Part shown: in pieces, positions 18,406 to 27,361 of the stretch | Layout of the letters: each line of letters begins with the position of its first letter | How positions within the stretch are numbered: position 1 is the stretch's first letter | Origin: Pseudomonas protegens CHA0 | Lineage (GTDB): Bacteria; Pseudomonadota; Gammaproteobacteria; Pseudomonadales; Pseudomonadaceae | Length of the DNA stretch: 64,000 nt | NCBI RefSeq assembly: GCF_000397205.1 | Contig: NC_021237.1 | Location: forward strand, 3,535,001 to 3,599,000 | Direction of reading: 5' to 3' | The notes under the pieces: generated by a model | What the model was told of the DNA's origin: nothing | Database searches by the model: none | Seen by the model: the letters and a program-made list of their open reading frames with translations, nothing else | Position numbers and translations under genes: made by a program

Positions 18406-18867
18406 ATGCGTAGATTGATCGCCTTGACCCTGGTACTGCTCAGCCTGAGCGCTTGTGCGCTGTTGCCCAATCGCGATCCACTGGCGATCAATGTGGTGGG
18501 CATCGAGCCACTGCCGAGCCAGGATCTGGAAATGCGTTTCGCGGTGAAACTGCGTCTGCAGAACCCCAACGAAAGCCCCATCGACTACAACGGCGTGGCC
18601 CTGGACCTGGAAGTCAACGGCCGCCCCCTGGCCTCCGGGGTCAGCGACCAGCAGGGGCATATCGGCCGCTACTCGGAAGACATCCTGGTGATCCCGGTCA
18701 GCGTCTCGGCCTTCTCGGTGCTGCGCCAGACCCTGGGCCTGAGCCAGACCCAAAGCCTGGACAACCTGCCCTACGTGCTGCGCGGCAAGCTTGCCGGCGG
18801 GCTGTTCGGCACCCAGCGCTTCATCGATCGCGGGCAGCTCAGCCTGAGCAACCCCGGCGCCTGGTAA
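18406..18867 (+). CDS. LEA type 2 (WHy-domain) lipoprotein
   Basis: A 153-residue lipoprotein. The signal peptide ends in the lipobox LSAC with the lipidated Cys17; Ala at +2 points to outer-membrane sorting. The rest is one LEA_2/WHy domain with the typical VKLRLQNPNESPIDYNGVALDLEVNGRPLASG strand pattern (the contiguous motif runs from about residue 49). Such proteins are periplasmic and tied to stress or desiccation; the exact job is unknown. I use the ATG at 18406 because the signal peptide begins there. It ends a few bases before the convergent glutaminase gene. Confidence 0.8.
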   Translation: MRRLIALTLVLLSLSACALLPNRDPLAINVVGIEPLPSQDLEMRFAVKLRLQNPNESPIDYNGVALDLEVNGRPLASGVSDQQGHIGRYSEDILVIPVSVSAFSVLRQTLGLSQTQSLDNLPYVLRGKLAGGLFGTQRFIDRGQLSLSNPGAW

Positions 18868-19776
18868 CTAGAACACCGACCAGCCGATACGCTGGCTGAG
18901 CAGTTCCAGGGCCGCCATGCCCACCAGCGAGTTGCCGGCGCTGTTGAGCTCCGGCGACCAGACGCAGACCGTGAACTGCCCCGGCACCACCGCCACAATT
19001 CCCCCGCCCACCCCACTCTTGCCCGGCAGGCCGACCCGATAGGCGAAGTTGCCGGCCTCGTCGTACAGGCCGCTGGTGGCCATGATCGAGTTGACCTGCT
19101 GGGTCTGGCGCCGGGTGAGAATCTGCTCCCCGCTGTGCTTGCAGAAGCCGTCGTTGGCCAGGAAACAGAAGGCCCGGGCCAGATCCACGCAGCTCATGCG
19201 CAAGGCGCAGTGGCTGAAGTAACTGCGCAGCACCGCCTCCACATCATTGTGAAAGTTGCCGAAGGACTGCATCAGGTAGGCCATGGCCGCGTTGCGGGCG
19301 CGGTGCTGGTACTCCGACTCGGCCACCCGACCGTCCACCATCACCTGCAGGTTGCCCGACAGGCGCCGGACAAAGTCGCGCATGGACAAGGCCGGCGCGG
19401 CAAAGCGCGACTGGTTGATGTCGCAGATCACCAGGGCCCCGGCATTGATGAAGGGGTTGCGCGGCCGGCCACGCTCGAATTCCAGTTGCACCAGGGAATT
19501 GAACGGCTGCCCCGAGGGCTCGTGGCCCAGGCGCTCCCAGATCGCCTCGCCGGAATGACCGATGGCCTGCACCAGGCTGAAGACCTTGGAAATGCTCTGC
19601 ACCGAGAACGGCGTATCGGCGTCACCGGCGCTGAACACCTGGCCGTCGTTGCCATACACGGCAATGCCCAACTGATTGGCCGGCACATCCGCCAGGGCCG
19701 GAATGTAATTGGCCACCTGGCCTTGGCCGATCAGGGGGCGGACTTCATCGAGAATCTGGTTCAACAGGTCTTGCAT
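18868..19776 (-). CDS. glsA: Glutaminase
   Basis: Hydrolyses L-glutamine to glutamate and ammonia. The product from the Met at 19776 is 302 residues, the standard length for this beta-lactamase-fold family. Catalytic Ser and Lys lie in [10 protein letters not shown] (about 60-70); [29 protein letters not shown] and [18 protein letters not shown] are all conserved. Another in-frame ATG four codons upstream (19788) is also possible. It stands alone and is convergent with the lipoprotein gene; the ABC ATPase gene ends about 140 bases upstream. Confidence 0.9.
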   Translation of the reverse strand: MQDLLNQILDEVRPLIGQGQVANYIPALADVPANQLGIAVYGNDGQVFSAGDADTPFSVQSISKVFSLVQAIGHSGEAIWERLGHEPSGQPFNSLVQLEFERGRPRNPFINAGALVICDINQSRFAAPALSMRDFVRRLSGNLQVMVDGRVAESEYQHRARNAAMAYLMQSFGNFHNDVEAVLRSYFSHCALRMSCVDLARAFCFLANDGFCKHSGEQILTRRQTQQVNSIMATSGLYDEAGNFAYRVGLPGKSGVGGGIVAVVPGQFTVCVWSPELNSAGNSLVGMAALELLSQRIGWSVF

Positions 19777-19870
19777 GTTCTGGCTCATTACCGATACGAC
19801 TGCGGGGCTATGGCAGCTAGACGCACGCCAGGGCCGGCGCAGCACAGTCCACCGGCAAATGCCCCCCCCC

Positions 19871-19898
19871 TGTAGGAGCTGGCTTGCCAGCGAAGGCG
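19871..19898. repeat. Single REP half element, family A, next to a C9 tract
   Basis: TGTAGGAGCTGGCTTGCCAG and the following CGAAGGCG are one arm of the family A repeat found many times in this window. A run of nine C (19862-19870) adjoins it. No second arm is seen before the ABC gene stop. Confidence 0.75.
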
Positions 19899-19919
19899 GT
19901 GCAAGGGTTTCTGAAGATG

Positions 19920-21707
19920 TCACCCAAGCCGTGGCGAATTCTCCAGCAGGGTCCGGGTGTAGATGTGCTCGGGCCGGTCCAGCACGGCGTCCACTGCGCC
20001 CTGCTCCACCACCCGTCCCTGCTTGAGCACCAGCACCCGGTCGGCAATGGCCCGTACCACGCCCAGGTCATGGGTGACGAACAGCAGGGTCATGCCTTCG
20101 TCTTGCAACTGGCGCAGGAGCGCGAGGATCGAGGCCTGTACCGAGACGTCCAGGGCCGAGGTGACTTCATCGCAGATCAGCAGCTTGGGTTCGCACACCA
20201 GGGCCCGGGCAATCGCCACCCGCTGTCGTTCGCCCCCGGACAGGCTGTGGGGATAGTGGTCCGCCAGGGCCGGCGACAGCGACACCCGTTGCAGCACCGC
20301 ATGGACCCGAGCCCTGGCCTCGGCCCCCTGGATGCCGAAAAAGTGCTCCAGGGGTGCGCTCAGGGTCTGGTACAGGGTGTGCCGCGGGTTCAGCGCCCGA
20401 TAGGGGTTCTGGAAAATGTACTGGATCTGGTGCCGCAGCCCTTTGCTCCGCTGCCGGGCCGACAGGCTCAGAGGCTGGCCGGCATACCGCACCCGGCCTT
20501 CGGCGTGCTCGCCAAGCCCGGCCAGGGCCCGGGCCAGGCTGGTCTTGCCGGAGCCGGACTCACCCACCAGCGCCAGGCACTCCCCCGCCACCACTTGCAG
20601 GCTGACGTCGAACAGCACCTGGCGGTCATAGGCCAGGTTCAGGCCCTGCACCTCCAGCAGCGGCCGTCGTTCGCTGCCGGACACAGCCGCTTGCACCGCC
20701 ACCACGGGCGGCATGGGCAACGCCTGCCGATAAGGGTCGATACAGGCCACCTGGACATCAGCTGCAAGCCCTTGCAGCAACGGCTCGCCCGCTGTGCATT
20801 GGGCACCCTGGCGCGGGCACCGGGGCGCGAAAGCACACCCCGCCGGCCGCTGCCCCGGCGCCGGGGCCTGCCCAGGTATCGCCAGCAGGGGCCGGCGCTG
20901 GCCGACATCGGGAATCGCCGCCAGCAGGCCCCGGGTATAGGGGTGGGCCGGCTGGCGAAACAGCGCCTCGCGGGAGGCGCTTTCGACGATCCGCCCGGCG
21001 TACATCACCAGCACCCGGTCCACCAGGTCCTTGATCACGGCCAGGTCGTGGGACACATAGATCGCCGCCACACCCAGGCTTTTGCACAGGTGGCGCAAGG
21101 TGCCGAGGATGTGCGCCTGGGTGGTCACATCCAGGGCCGTGGTGGGCTCATCGAGCACGATCAGCCGGGGCCGCAGGACAAAGGCCAGGGCCAGCATCAC
21201 CCGCTGCTGCTGGCCGCCGGACAGCTGATGGGGAAAGCGCCGCAGGAACTCGCGATCCGCCGGCAAGCCCACATCCTTGAGGGTGTCGCGTATCCGCTGC
21301 TGCCGCCCGTGGCGGTCCAGGTGCGATGGATGCACCGCCAGGGTTTCCTCCAGCAGGTCGGCAATGCGCAGCGCCGGGTTCAGGGCGGTGGCCGGGTCCT
21401 GGGCCACATAGCCGATCAGGCCGCCCCGGGCCCGGCGCAGGTTCTGCGCCGAGAGGTCCAGCAACGACTGCCCGGCCACCTCGACCCGCCCTTCGACAAT
21501 CCGCGCGCCCCGCCGGGCATGGGCCAGCAGGGCCGTGGCCAGGGTGGTCTTGCCCGAGCCCGACTCCCCCACCAGGCCAAGAATTTCCCCCGCGGCCAGG
21601 CTGAAGCCGACTCCGGACAACACCTCCACGCCACCCGCCAGCTCCACCCGCAATCCCTCAACCTGCAGCACCCGGGCCTCTCGGGTCACTTCCACCACGG
21701 CGTTCAT
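19920..21707 (-). CDS. Fused dipeptide-type ABC ATPase (DppD-DppF fusion)
   Basis: A 595-residue cytoplasmic protein with two ATPase domains in one chain, energising the two permeases encoded upstream. Domain 1 (about 12-260) has Walker [10 protein letters not shown] and signature LSGGQQQR; domain 2 (about 310-560) has GESGSGKTS and LSGGERQR. Both carry canonical Walker B with Glu and the switch His ([16 protein letters not shown]). After domain 1 an oligopeptide-transporter C-terminal segment with GCAFAPRCP is retained. The start at 21707 has GGAGAAAGG upstream and overlaps the permease stop (ATGA). It is the last gene of the long operon that begins at 28417. Confidence 0.87.
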   Translation of the reverse strand: MNAVVEVTREARVLQVEGLRVELAGGVEVLSGVGFSLAAGEILGLVGESGSGKTTLATALLAHARRGARIVEGRVEVAGQSLLDLSAQNLRRARGGLIGYVAQDPATALNPALRIADLLEETLAVHPSHLDRHGRQQRIRDTLKDVGLPADREFLRRFPHQLSGGQQQRVMLALAFVLRPRLIVLDEPTTALDVTTQAHILGTLRHLCKSLGVAAIYVSHDLAVIKDLVDRVLVMYAGRIVESASREALFRQPAHPYTRGLLAAIPDVGQRRPLLAIPGQAPAPGQRPAGCAFAPRCPRQGAQCTAGEPLLQGLAADVQVACIDPYRQALPMPPVVAVQAAVSGSERRPLLEVQGLNLAYDRQVLFDVSLQVVAGECLALVGESGSGKTSLARALAGLGEHAEGRVRYAGQPLSLSARQRSKGLRHQIQYIFQNPYRALNPRHTLYQTLSAPLEHFFGIQGAEARARVHAVLQRVSLSPALADHYPHSLSGGERQRVAIARALVCEPKLLICDEVTSALDVSVQASILALLRQLQDEGMTLLFVTHDLGVVRAIADRVLVLKQGRVVEQGAVDAVLDRPEHIYTRTLLENSPRLG

Positions 21708-22549
21708 GGGCCTTTCTCCCCGATCCGCGCCTGACTGCGGCCGATGCCCTCGGCGAGGATGTTGGTGCCGTAGGCGAACACCCCGATCAGCAGCGCCGGG
21801 GCCAGCACCGCCCAGGGCTGGACCAGCAGCCCGGCCTGGTTCTCGTTGATCATCAGCCCCCAGTCGGCGGCCGGCGGCGCCACCCCATAGCCGAGGAAGC
21901 TCAGCCCCGACAGCATGCCCACGCCCCAGGTCAGCATGTTGCCGAAGTGCACCAGCAGCGGCGTGAGGATGTTCGGCAGGATTTCCCCAGAGAGGATCCG
22001 CCAGCGCGAATAGCCCATCATCTGCGCGGCCTCGACGAACTCCTGCCCCGCCACCGCCACCGCGCTGCCCCGGGCCAGGCGCACCACCCCGGGGGTGAAG
22101 GCGATGGCCACGGTGAGCACGATCAACCAGGGCGCGCGCCCCAGCATCGAAACGATCAGCAGCACCAGGATCAGGTCGGGAAAGGCCAGGGAAACATCCG
22201 CCAGCCAACTGATCAACGTGTCCAGCCGGCGCCGCGAAAGGCCGGCCAGCAACCCCAGGGCGCTGCCCACCAGCAGGGCGATGGAGGCCGCCGCGAGGGA
22301 CATCCACAACACCGACAGGCCCCCGCTGAGCAACCGCGAAAGCACGTCGTGGCCAAGAAAGTCATGGCCGAGCCAGGCGCCGGCAGCGGGCGTGCCGTAC
22401 ACCGGGCCCAGCATGTCGGTGCTGCCATGGGGCGCCAGCCAGGGCCCGAACAGCGCCAGCAGGACCACCAGCAAGGTGATGAATGCGCCCTTGCGGGTTT
22501 GCGGTTCGCCCAGCCACAGGCGCCAGCGGGAAATGCGTATGTCGTTCAT
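21704..22549 (-). CDS. Dipeptide-type ABC permease, DppC-like
   Basis: A 281-residue inner-membrane permease with about six helices. The N-terminal cytoplasmic stretch and first helix (GAFITLLVVLLALFGPWLAP) match the OppC N-terminal domain, and EAAQMMGYSRWRILSGEILPN is the EAA loop that docks with the ATPase. The Met at 22549 begins a normal family N-terminus; the frame upstream of it is not conserved in character. It partners the DppB-like permease and the fused ATPase. Such importers carry peptides, nickel, glutathione or other small organics; the setting suggests an organosulfur compound. Confidence 0.87.
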   Translation of the reverse strand: MNDIRISRWRLWLGEPQTRKGAFITLLVVLLALFGPWLAPHGSTDMLGPVYGTPAAGAWLGHDFLGHDVLSRLLSGGLSVLWMSLAAASIALLVGSALGLLAGLSRRRLDTLISWLADVSLAFPDLILVLLIVSMLGRAPWLIVLTVAIAFTPGVVRLARGSAVAVAGQEFVEAAQMMGYSRWRILSGEILPNILTPLLVHFGNMLTWGVGMLSGLSFLGYGVAPPAADWGLMINENQAGLLVQPWAVLAPALLIGVFAYGTNILAEGIGRSQARIGEKGP

Positions 22550-22572
22550 GGATAGGTTCTCATGCCGCAGGT

Positions 22573-23634
22573 TCAGGGAGCCTTGGGCGCCGAGCGGCGC
22601 CACCAGGGCTGGAGGCCTCGTCGGTTGCGGCGGATCAGGCCGGCCCGCCGCGCCGTACGCAACTTGGGGGTCAGCAGCACCGTGGCCAGGTCTGCCAACA
22701 GGTTGATCAGCACCACCCCCAGGGTGATCACCAGCACGATGGCCTGGATCATCGGCAGATCGCGCATCTGGATCGCCGAGTTGAGGGCGGTGCCGATCCC
22801 CGGATAGCTGAACACCACTTCCGCCAGCAAGGCCCCGCCGATCAGGGTGCGCAGGGTCAGGGCCAGCCCCTGCACCGCCGGCACCAGGGCATTGGCCAGG
22901 GTGTGGCGCCAGACGATGCGCCACTCAGGGATGCCCCGCAGCCTCGCGGCGATCACATAGTCCGATTCCAGGGCCTCGATCATTGCCGCGCGCACCATGC
23001 GCGTCAGGTAGGGCAAGGCCGATAGGCTCAAGGCCAGCACCGGCAGTACCAGGAATTGCAGCTGGCGCCACAGTGCCAGCTGGGGGTCGAGGATCGACAC
23101 CGCCGGCAGCAGGTCCATGTGGGGCATGGAAAACAGCAGCACCAGGCCAATGGCCAGGAGAAAGCCCGGGGTAGCCTTGAGGAAGATCAGCAACGACAGG
23201 CTCCAGCGGTCCAGGCGGCTGTCACGACGCAGGGCCAGGGTCACCCCCAGCAGCAGCGCCGCGGGCACCACCAGCGCGATGACCCCGGCCAGCAACGCCA
23301 GGGTGTAGCCCAGGCGCGCGAAGAGGACGTCGGCCACAGGCGCGCTGGAATCCAGGGACTGCCCCAGATCGCCTTCCAGGGTCTGGCCCAGCCAGTGCAG
23401 GTACTGCTCCAGCAGTGGCCGGTCCAGCCCCAGTTGCCGTTGCAGGGTGAGGATGCTTTCCAGGGGCGCGTCGGGGCCAAGGATCACCCGCGCCGGGTCC
23501 GAGGGCAGCGCCTGGGTGGCGATGAACACCACCAGGCTGATGACCCAGGCCGTGAGCAGGCCGTAGCCCAGGCGGCCGACGAACCAGGACAGCCAGGCCG
23601 GGGTACGGGGCGTGTTGCGGCAGGTGTCAGGCAT
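22573..23634 (-). CDS. Dipeptide-type ABC permease, DppB-like
   Basis: A 353-residue inner-membrane permease. It has the family start (GRLGYGLLTAWVISLVVFIATQALPSDP, membrane helix 1), the YPGIGTALNSAI motif and an EAA loop at about IAARLRGIPEWRIVWRHTLAN. Its start overlaps the end of the binding-protein gene by eight bases, so transporter subunits are coupled. The C-terminal 25 residues are unusually basic (RTARRAGLIRRNRRG). Confidence 0.87.
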   Translation of the reverse strand: MPDTCRNTPRTPAWLSWFVGRLGYGLLTAWVISLVVFIATQALPSDPARVILGPDAPLESILTLQRQLGLDRPLLEQYLHWLGQTLEGDLGQSLDSSAPVADVLFARLGYTLALLAGVIALVVPAALLLGVTLALRRDSRLDRWSLSLLIFLKATPGFLLAIGLVLLFSMPHMDLLPAVSILDPQLALWRQLQFLVLPVLALSLSALPYLTRMVRAAMIEALESDYVIAARLRGIPEWRIVWRHTLANALVPAVQGLALTLRTLIGGALLAEVVFSYPGIGTALNSAIQMRDLPMIQAIVLVITLGVVLINLLADLATVLLTPKLRTARRAGLIRRNRRGLQPWWRRSAPKAP

Positions 23635-25198
23635 GGTTCAACCACATTTCGTCAAAGCGCCAGGAGGCGAAGGTCGTCTGTTCCGGCACCAGCCCGCCAA
23701 CCCGCACCGAGGCCGCGTCCAGCACATCGTTGAAGCCCCAGATCAGCAGCCCGCCGCGCTGGTGCTGGATGGCCTGGGCTTCGTGCACCCATTGCCGGCG
23801 CAGTTGCAGATCGGGCTGGGCCAGGGCCTGCTGGTACAGCTGGGTGAATCGCGGGTCGTGAAAGTTGCTGCGGTTGTAGATGGCCTGGGGGGCGTCGTTG
23901 TGCAGCGCCGAGGCAAGAAAGCCCCGGGCCGGCGTGGCCCCGGGCGACAGCAGCCACTGTTCGCGCTGGGGGCCGTTGAACACCGAAGCGTCAACCTGGG
24001 TCACCTTGACCTCGACCCCGGCCCTCTTCGCCTGCTGGGCGAACACCAGCGCCGCGTTCACCCCCGGGCCTGGGGTGGTGGTCAGCTCCACCCGCAGGTC
24101 GCTGTGCCCGGCCTGACGCAACAGCGAACGGGCCTGTTCCAGGTCATGGGGCCGCTGGGCAATGCCGTGGTTGTAGGTGGGGTCGTGGGGCGAATACAGG
24201 TCATTGGCGACTCGGCCGAAACCATTGAGCCCACGGTCCACCAGCTCCTGGCGGTCGGCCAGCAGGCGGAACGCCTGGCGCACCCGCACATCCTGGAACG
24301 GCGCCTTGGCCAGATTGAGGTTGAAGCCGGTGAAAGAAGTACTCGGCGAGGCGTAGAAGCGCAGCCGCGGATCGGCCTTGAGCAGCGCGCTGTGCTCGGC
24401 CTGTACGCCGCTGGCCACGTCGATCTGCCCGGCCCGCAGCGCCGCCGCCCGCGACACCTGGTCCTTGAACTCGATGATTTCCAGTTCGTCGGCGTAGGGC
24501 TGGCCGGGCTTGTAGTAGTTCTCGAAACGGCTGTACAGCGAGCGCTGGCCGGGAATGAAGCGCTTGAGCCGGTAGGGGCCGGCGCCCACCGGGTTGGTCT
24601 GCGGGTGGTAGTCGGTGGGCACTATGGCACCGAAGCTGATCAGGGTTTCGTCCAGGGGAAAGAAGCTCTGGCCCTGTTTGAAGCGGATTTCGATGGTGCG
24701 CTGATCGAGCTTGCGCAGAGCCTGGCGATCGATGGCCCCCACCAGCCCGGCAAAGGGCGAAGCCAGTTGCGGGTCGGTCAGGCGCAGGATGGAAAACAGC
24801 ATGTCGTCGGCGCCGATGCTCTTGCCGTGGTGGAACTCCAGCCCCGGCTTGATGCGGATGGTCCAGACGCTGGCGTCGGCATTGGGCTCGGCGAACTCCG
24901 CCAGGGCCAGCCGGGTGCTGACGTCCGGGTTCCATTCCCAGAACTTGCTGTACAGCGCCCAGCCGCGAATGATCCCGCCGCCCACCGGTTTGTGGGCGTC
25001 GAGATTGCCGGACTGGTCGCCATCGATGATCCCCACCCGCAGGCGCCCGCCGCGCACCGGGGTGCCGGGCAGCAGCGGCGCGGCACCGGGCGCCGCACCG
25101 TTGTCACAGCCGCTGAGCAGGCTGCTGCCCAGCAACAGGCCGCCACCGGCGGCCAGGGAATGGCCGAGGAATACCCGGCGGGAAAATGCCTCGCTCAT
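23627..25198 (-). CDS. Periplasmic solute-binding protein, family 5 (dipeptide type), Tat lipoprotein
   Basis: A 523-residue binding protein for the importer encoded just downstream. The N-terminus holds a twin-arginine-like signal (SRRVFLG, then GGGLLLGSSLLSGC) with a lipobox Cys at about residue 31, so it may be a membrane-anchored folded lipoprotein. The mature part matches SBP_bac_5: VWTIRIKPGLEFHHGKSIGADD, DVRVRQAFRLLADRQELV and a late LRRQWVHEAQAI. It follows the SsuD-like gene by ten bases. The ligand is not known; the operon suggests a sulfur-containing organic. Confidence 0.87.
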   Translation of the reverse strand: MSEAFSRRVFLGHSLAAGGGLLLGSSLLSGCDNGAAPGAAPLLPGTPVRGGRLRVGIIDGDQSGNLDAHKPVGGGIIRGWALYSKFWEWNPDVSTRLALAEFAEPNADASVWTIRIKPGLEFHHGKSIGADDMLFSILRLTDPQLASPFAGLVGAIDRQALRKLDQRTIEIRFKQGQSFFPLDETLISFGAIVPTDYHPQTNPVGAGPYRLKRFIPGQRSLYSRFENYYKPGQPYADELEIIEFKDQVSRAAALRAGQIDVASGVQAEHSALLKADPRLRFYASPSTSFTGFNLNLAKAPFQDVRVRQAFRLLADRQELVDRGLNGFGRVANDLYSPHDPTYNHGIAQRPHDLEQARSLLRQAGHSDLRVELTTTPGPGVNAALVFAQQAKRAGVEVKVTQVDASVFNGPQREQWLLSPGATPARGFLASALHNDAPQAIYNRSNFHDPRFTQLYQQALAQPDLQLRRQWVHEAQAIQHQRGGLLIWGFNDVLDAASVRVGGLVPEQTTFASWRFDEMWLNHA

Positions 25199-25208
25199 GG
25201 CTCGCTCC

Positions 25209-26408
25209 TCAGGCCTGCTCGGTGGCCTTGGCCGGTTGCCTGGCCGCCAGCGTGGCGCCCAGGCGCGGCACCTCGAAACCGTGATCCAGCTCCAGCAGCG
25301 GGAACAGCAGGTCGGCCACCCGGTGGGCTTCGTCGATCAGCGGAAAGCCCGAAAGGATGAAGGCCGAGGTGCCCTGCTCTTCGTATTCACGAATGCGCTC
25401 GGCCACTTGCCGCGCGCTGCCCACCAGGTAGGTGCCGGCGGCGGGCCCGAGAATGTTGAAGCCGAACAGGCTCGGGCCGAGCCAGACATTGGGGTAGATC
25501 TCCAGGTCCCGGGCCTTGGGCAGGCGGCCGGCGCGGATCGCCTCGACATTGCGCTGGATCTGCGGGTCGTCGCTGTGGAAGCTGTCCAGGGTTTCCCCCG
25601 GCGGCAACTGGCGTTCGATGGAAGCCCGGGCGGTCTGCAGCGAGGTGCGCTGCAGCAGTTTCTCGGCGTGGGCCCAGGCCTCCTCCTCGGTTTCCCGGAC
25701 GATGATCTGCAGGCGCGTACCGAAGCTCAGCTCACGGCCGATCTTCGCCGCCTCGGCGGCCACCTTGCGGAATTTCTCGCCGAGTTTCGGCGGCGTGTCG
25801 GCAAAGCTCAGGTACACATCCAGCAACTGCACCGAATGGGCCACTCCCGGGCCGGAGGTGCCGGCGCCCCACAGCGGGATGCCGGGGCGTTGCCTCGGCG
25901 CGTGCCAGCCGCCCAGGGGATGGCCGGCCGCGGCCGGCGAGCGCGGCGCCAGCTTGACGTAGCGGCCGTCGTAGCCGTCGGTGTCCCCGGCATAGAAGCC
26001 CTGGAACGCCCGCCAGTACTCCAGGCTGAAGTCATAGCGCTCATCGTGGGGATAGTGCACCCCCAGGGTGGCCAGCCCGGCGTCACTGCCGTTGACCACG
26101 TTGAACAGCAGGCGGCCGTTGGAGAACTGATCGAAGGTCAGCGCCCATTTGGCCAGCACCGCCGGCGACAACTCCCCCGGGTGCTGTGCCACCAGAAAGC
26201 GCAAGCGCTGGGTGGCATCGATCAGCGCCGCCGAGACCGCCAGGCTTTCATTGGGGCTCGAACCCAGCAGCGAACCGTAGTAGCCCAGGCGATCGCTGGC
26301 CACCGCCAGTTGCTTGAGGTGCTGGAAATCGGTGTTCCAGCGCCCTTCCGGCTCCCAGGGATAGGGGCCGTCGGGGGTGGTGAGGTACCAGAGAATCTTG
26401 ACTGCCAT
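25209..26408 (-). CDS. SsuD-like FMNH2-dependent monooxygenase (LLM class), copy 1
   Basis: A 399-residue cytoplasmic flavin-dependent monooxygenase of the luciferase-like family, closest in pattern to the alkanesulfonate monooxygenase SsuD: GYYGSLLGSSPNESLAVSAALI, FNVVNGSD, HDERYDFSLEYW and YPNVWLGPSL. SsuD-type enzymes cleave C-S bonds of sulfonates to sulfite and an aldehyde, using FMNH2 from a reductase. The stretch equivalent to the SsuD Arg-x-His pair reads FGTRLQIIVRET, so His is Gln here and the substrate is probably not a simple alkanesulfonate. No flavin reductase gene is in the window. Start at 26408 chosen by family alignment. Confidence 0.83.
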   Translation of the reverse strand: MAVKILWYLTTPDGPYPWEPEGRWNTDFQHLKQLAVASDRLGYYGSLLGSSPNESLAVSAALIDATQRLRFLVAQHPGELSPAVLAKWALTFDQFSNGRLLFNVVNGSDAGLATLGVHYPHDERYDFSLEYWRAFQGFYAGDTDGYDGRYVKLAPRSPAAAGHPLGGWHAPRQRPGIPLWGAGTSGPGVAHSVQLLDVYLSFADTPPKLGEKFRKVAAEAAKIGRELSFGTRLQIIVRETEEEAWAHAEKLLQRTSLQTARASIERQLPPGETLDSFHSDDPQIQRNVEAIRAGRLPKARDLEIYPNVWLGPSLFGFNILGPAAGTYLVGSARQVAERIREYEEQGTSAFILSGFPLIDEAHRVADLLFPLLELDHGFEVPRLGATLAARQPAKATEQA

Positions 26409-26477
26409 GTAGCTGTTCCTTGAATGATTGAAGCCTGTACAGCCATCGCTGCCCCGCCCACCGCCCACCCCCACCGC

Positions 26478-26559
26478 GTAGGAGCCGGCTTGCCGGCGAA
26501 GAGGCCCTCAAGCCTTGTATCGCCCTTGCGGGCGCTTTCGCTGGCAAGCCAGCTCCTAC
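26478..26559. repeat. REPIN, family A
   Basis: Two inverted REP arms (GTAGGAGCCGGCTTGCCGGC and GCTGGCAAGCCAGCTCCTAC) enclose a short variable core, 82 bases in all, between the aldolase and monooxygenase genes within the same operon. Confidence 0.85.
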
Positions 26560-26617
26560 AGCAGGCAGGCATACCCCGCAGCTCCTGCAGGGGGGCGAGC
26601 CACGCCATTGCGCGGGG

Positions 26618-27346
26618 TCATCGGCGGTCGATGGCGGGCACCAGGCCCAGTTCCGTGGCGCGCTCGTACAGGCCGCTCATCTTCCATTGCTGGGTCAGTA
26701 CGCCTGGGCCATAAGGGCGGGAGCCACCCAGGGCGTCGGCCAGCAGTTGCAGTTGCGCGCCCTCTTCCAGCAACAGGATGAATTCCGCCGTGGCCCGCAG
26801 GCCCTGCTTGCCCCATACCGTGGAGCCGCCGTTGGCTTCGAGAATCGCCAGGTTGAAGGGGTTCTGGGCAATGCTGTCGAGGATGAAGTCCACCTCGGGC
26901 TGGCGCCGGTCGATGTACACCGGCAGCTCCCGGGCCAGCTGGTAGCGCTGCACCGGCACATAGTGGAACGGCAGCGTGCGGTGGGTCTGGGCCCAGGCTC
27001 CCAGGTACGGCGAATGCACGTGGGACACGGTGGTGATGTCGGAGTGTTGCTGGAACAGCTTGGTGTAGCGACCGAGGCCGCCCTTGCCCTGGCCCAGGAT
27101 CACCTTGCCGGCAAAGTCGGTGACCGTGGCCTGCAACGGTTTGCGGTAGTTCCACGGGCCGCCGTAGTTCACCGAGACCAGCAGTTCCTGGCCCGGTACC
27201 CGCTCGATGAAGCCCACGGTGCCGTTGGCGGTGATGGTCTGGGTTTCGCGGAACACGGTGAACGCCTGTTCGGCCTCCAGCTGCACCTGATCGATGAAGG
27301 CCTGCAGTTCCTGGGTAATGGGTTGTTCGTTGATCAATACGGTCAT
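26618..27346 (-). CDS. Class II aldolase/adducin-family protein
   Basis: A 242-residue cytoplasmic protein of the class II aldolase/adducin fold (fuculose-phosphate aldolase family). The paired metal-site histidines are visible in VSHVHSPYLGAWAQ (about 109-122), and the third metal-ligand region lies near residue 170 (NLAILEANGG), where the usual His is replaced by Glu-Ala, so zinc-dependent aldolase chemistry is uncertain. ILGQGKGGLGRYTK is an unusual insertion. It lies between the DszB-like and SsuD-like genes. It may process the carbon skeleton left after desulfonation, which is inference. Confidence 0.75.
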   Translation of the reverse strand: MTVLINEQPITQELQAFIDQVQLEAEQAFTVFRETQTITANGTVGFIERVPGQELLVSVNYGGPWNYRKPLQATVTDFAGKVILGQGKGGLGRYTKLFQQHSDITTVSHVHSPYLGAWAQTHRTLPFHYVPVQRYQLARELPVYIDRRQPEVDFILDSIAQNPFNLAILEANGGSTVWGKQGLRATAEFILLLEEGAQLQLLADALGGSRPYGPGVLTQQWKMSGLYERATELGLVPAIDRR

Positions 27347-27361
27347 GGCAATTCTCCGGGT

